From positions 744,001-808,000 of the forward strand of contig NZ_CP104302.1 of NCBI RefSeq assembly GCF_025215495.1: a DNA stretch of 64,000 nt, in the 5' to 3' direction. Positions 63,500 through 64,000 of this stretch are shown one piece after another. The DNA comes from Mycolicibacterium brumae. Its GTDB lineage: Bacteria; Actinomycetota; Actinomycetes; Mycobacteriales; Mycobacteriaceae. The notes below the pieces were generated by a model. It made no database searches. It saw only the letters and a list, made by a program, of their open reading frames with translations, and was not told the DNA's origin. The position numbers were made by a program, and so were the translations under genes. How positions within the stretch are numbered: the first letter of the stretch is position 1; each line of letters starts with the position of its first letter.

Positions 63500-64000
63500 T
63501 TAGTTCTCGCCCTCGGTGGCGGCTTCCTCGGAAGTCGTCGCCGCGGCGGACTCCTCGGTGGTGGCCTCTTCGCCGCTGGCCGGGGCGGCCGACTCGGTCG
63601 CGGAGGTCTCCTCGGTCGGGGTCGCCTCGGTGGTGGACTCCGCCGGAGCCTCAGTGGTGGAGGTGGCCGTCGGCTCGCCCTCGTAGGCGGGCTGCGAGCC
63701 GGCCGGGTCCAGCACGGTGTCGATCATGTAGATCTGAGCGTTCTGCGCGGTGATGCCGCCGCAGGTCACCTTGGCGACACCGTCGACGGTGATGTTGTCA
63801 CCCTTGCCCTCGATGGTGAGCTGGCGGCCCTCTTGCGAGGTCATCTTGCCCTGAACCGTCTTGGGGGTCAGCAGGCCCAGCGCCATGTGGTAGTAGACGA
63901 TCGAGTACAGGTACGGGGTGTCGGTCTTCAGGGCTTCCATGGTGGCCGGGGCCAGCTTGGCGAAGGCGTCGTTGGTCGGCGCGAACACCACGTACGGGCC
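63500..64000 (-). CDS. Fasciclin (FAS1)-domain secreted protein, 5' end outside window
   Basis: The minus strand reads 166 codons without a start inside the window; the frame enters at 64000 as GPYVVFAPTNDAFAKL, the H1 motif of FAS1 domains, and continues through TPYLYSIVYYHM and NAQIYMIDTVLDPAG (H2 motif). After the domain comes a tail of about 55 residues rich in Thr, Glu, Ser and Ala (TEAPAESTTEATPTEETSAT). MPT70/MPT83 of M. tuberculosis are FAS1 proteins, but they lack such a tail. The signal peptide must lie beyond the window. The protein is probably secreted or surface-bound. Confidence 0.85.
   Translation of the reverse strand, partial: GPYVVFAPTNDAFAKLAPATMEALKTDTPYLYSIVYYHMALGLLTPKTVQGKMTSQEGRQLTIEGKGDNITVDGVAKVTCGGITAQNAQIYMIDTVLDPAGSQPAYEGEPTATSTTEAPAESTTEATPTEETSATESAAPASGEEATTEESAAATTSEEAATEGEN

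Overview
The window is a GC-rich (high-60s percent by eye) actinobacterial chromosome segment that I read as Mycobacterium/Mycolicibacterium. Evidence: a mycothiol S-conjugate amidase (mca), an antigen 85-type esterase, proline-rich antigen Pra, acyl-ACP desaturase DesA2, a short-chain Z-isoprenyl diphosphate synthase, PhoH2, and a gene order that follows the M. tuberculosis Rv1057-Rv1112 backbone as I remember it. Names of M. tuberculosis counterparts come from memory and content, not from a search. No rRNA, tRNA, CRISPR, prophage or transposase was recognised.

Layout. 0-7 kb is accessory: a partial GNAT gene, a Pra paralog next to an Lrp/AsnC regulator divergent from a LysE-type exporter, an antigen 85-like esterase divergent from a small secreted protein across a perfect 26-bp palindrome, and a secreted protein/response regulator/histidine kinase operon. 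7-27 kb is conserved backbone: beta-propeller protein, fadD14, lpqV, membrane hydrolase, echA8/echA9, Bax inhibitor-like protein, purT, fadA3, SGNH hydrolase, lipU, cbs-pra-metB, GPP34 protein, greA, DUF4307 protein, mca and its coupled partner. 27-40 kb holds the DUF255 protein, hemolysin III, Z-prenyl synthase, coaA, glyA, desA2 and phoAT-phoH2. 40-42.7 kb is a decayed patch with hairpin repeats, a DUF559 protein, a lipoprotein, a kinase-propeller pseudogene and a 54-aa leaderless ORF. 42.7-54 kb returns to backbone: fum, glpX, DUF4245, dienelactone hydrolase, AI-2E transporter, xseBA, ispH, DUF6542 and ychF. 54-64 kb is accessory again: relBE, AHSA1, DUF1877, truncated vapC, lldD2 with a PucR-regulator fragment, VOC-aph(3')-like pair, DUF4185 protein, an SDR/hydroxyacid-dehydrogenase chimera, a wax-ester-synthase-like protein, a crotonase and a partial fasciclin protein.

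How genes work together. cbs and metB are transsulfuration enzymes flanking pra. echA9-echA8-membrane hydrolase-lpqV form one co-directional run, and fadA3-purT are 2 nt apart. xseA and xseB overlap and encode the two exonuclease VII subunits. phoAT-phoH2, relB-relE, mca-partner and VOC-aph pairs overlap by 4 nt, which suggests translational coupling.

A recurring feature is a TAnnnT-type -10 hexamer ending 6-8 nt before the start codon, as expected for leaderless mycobacterial transcripts. It appears at more than a dozen genes and was used to choose several starts. I found no clearly new multi-gene system. The most interesting leads are an IdeR-like iron box near 6.93 kb, the 26-bp palindrome near 4.0 kb, three helically phased repeats at 33.5 kb, the 33-bp perfect inverted repeat at 40.4 kb, the long-type glyA at the glyA1 locus, and the toxin-antitoxin/decay zone after ychF.
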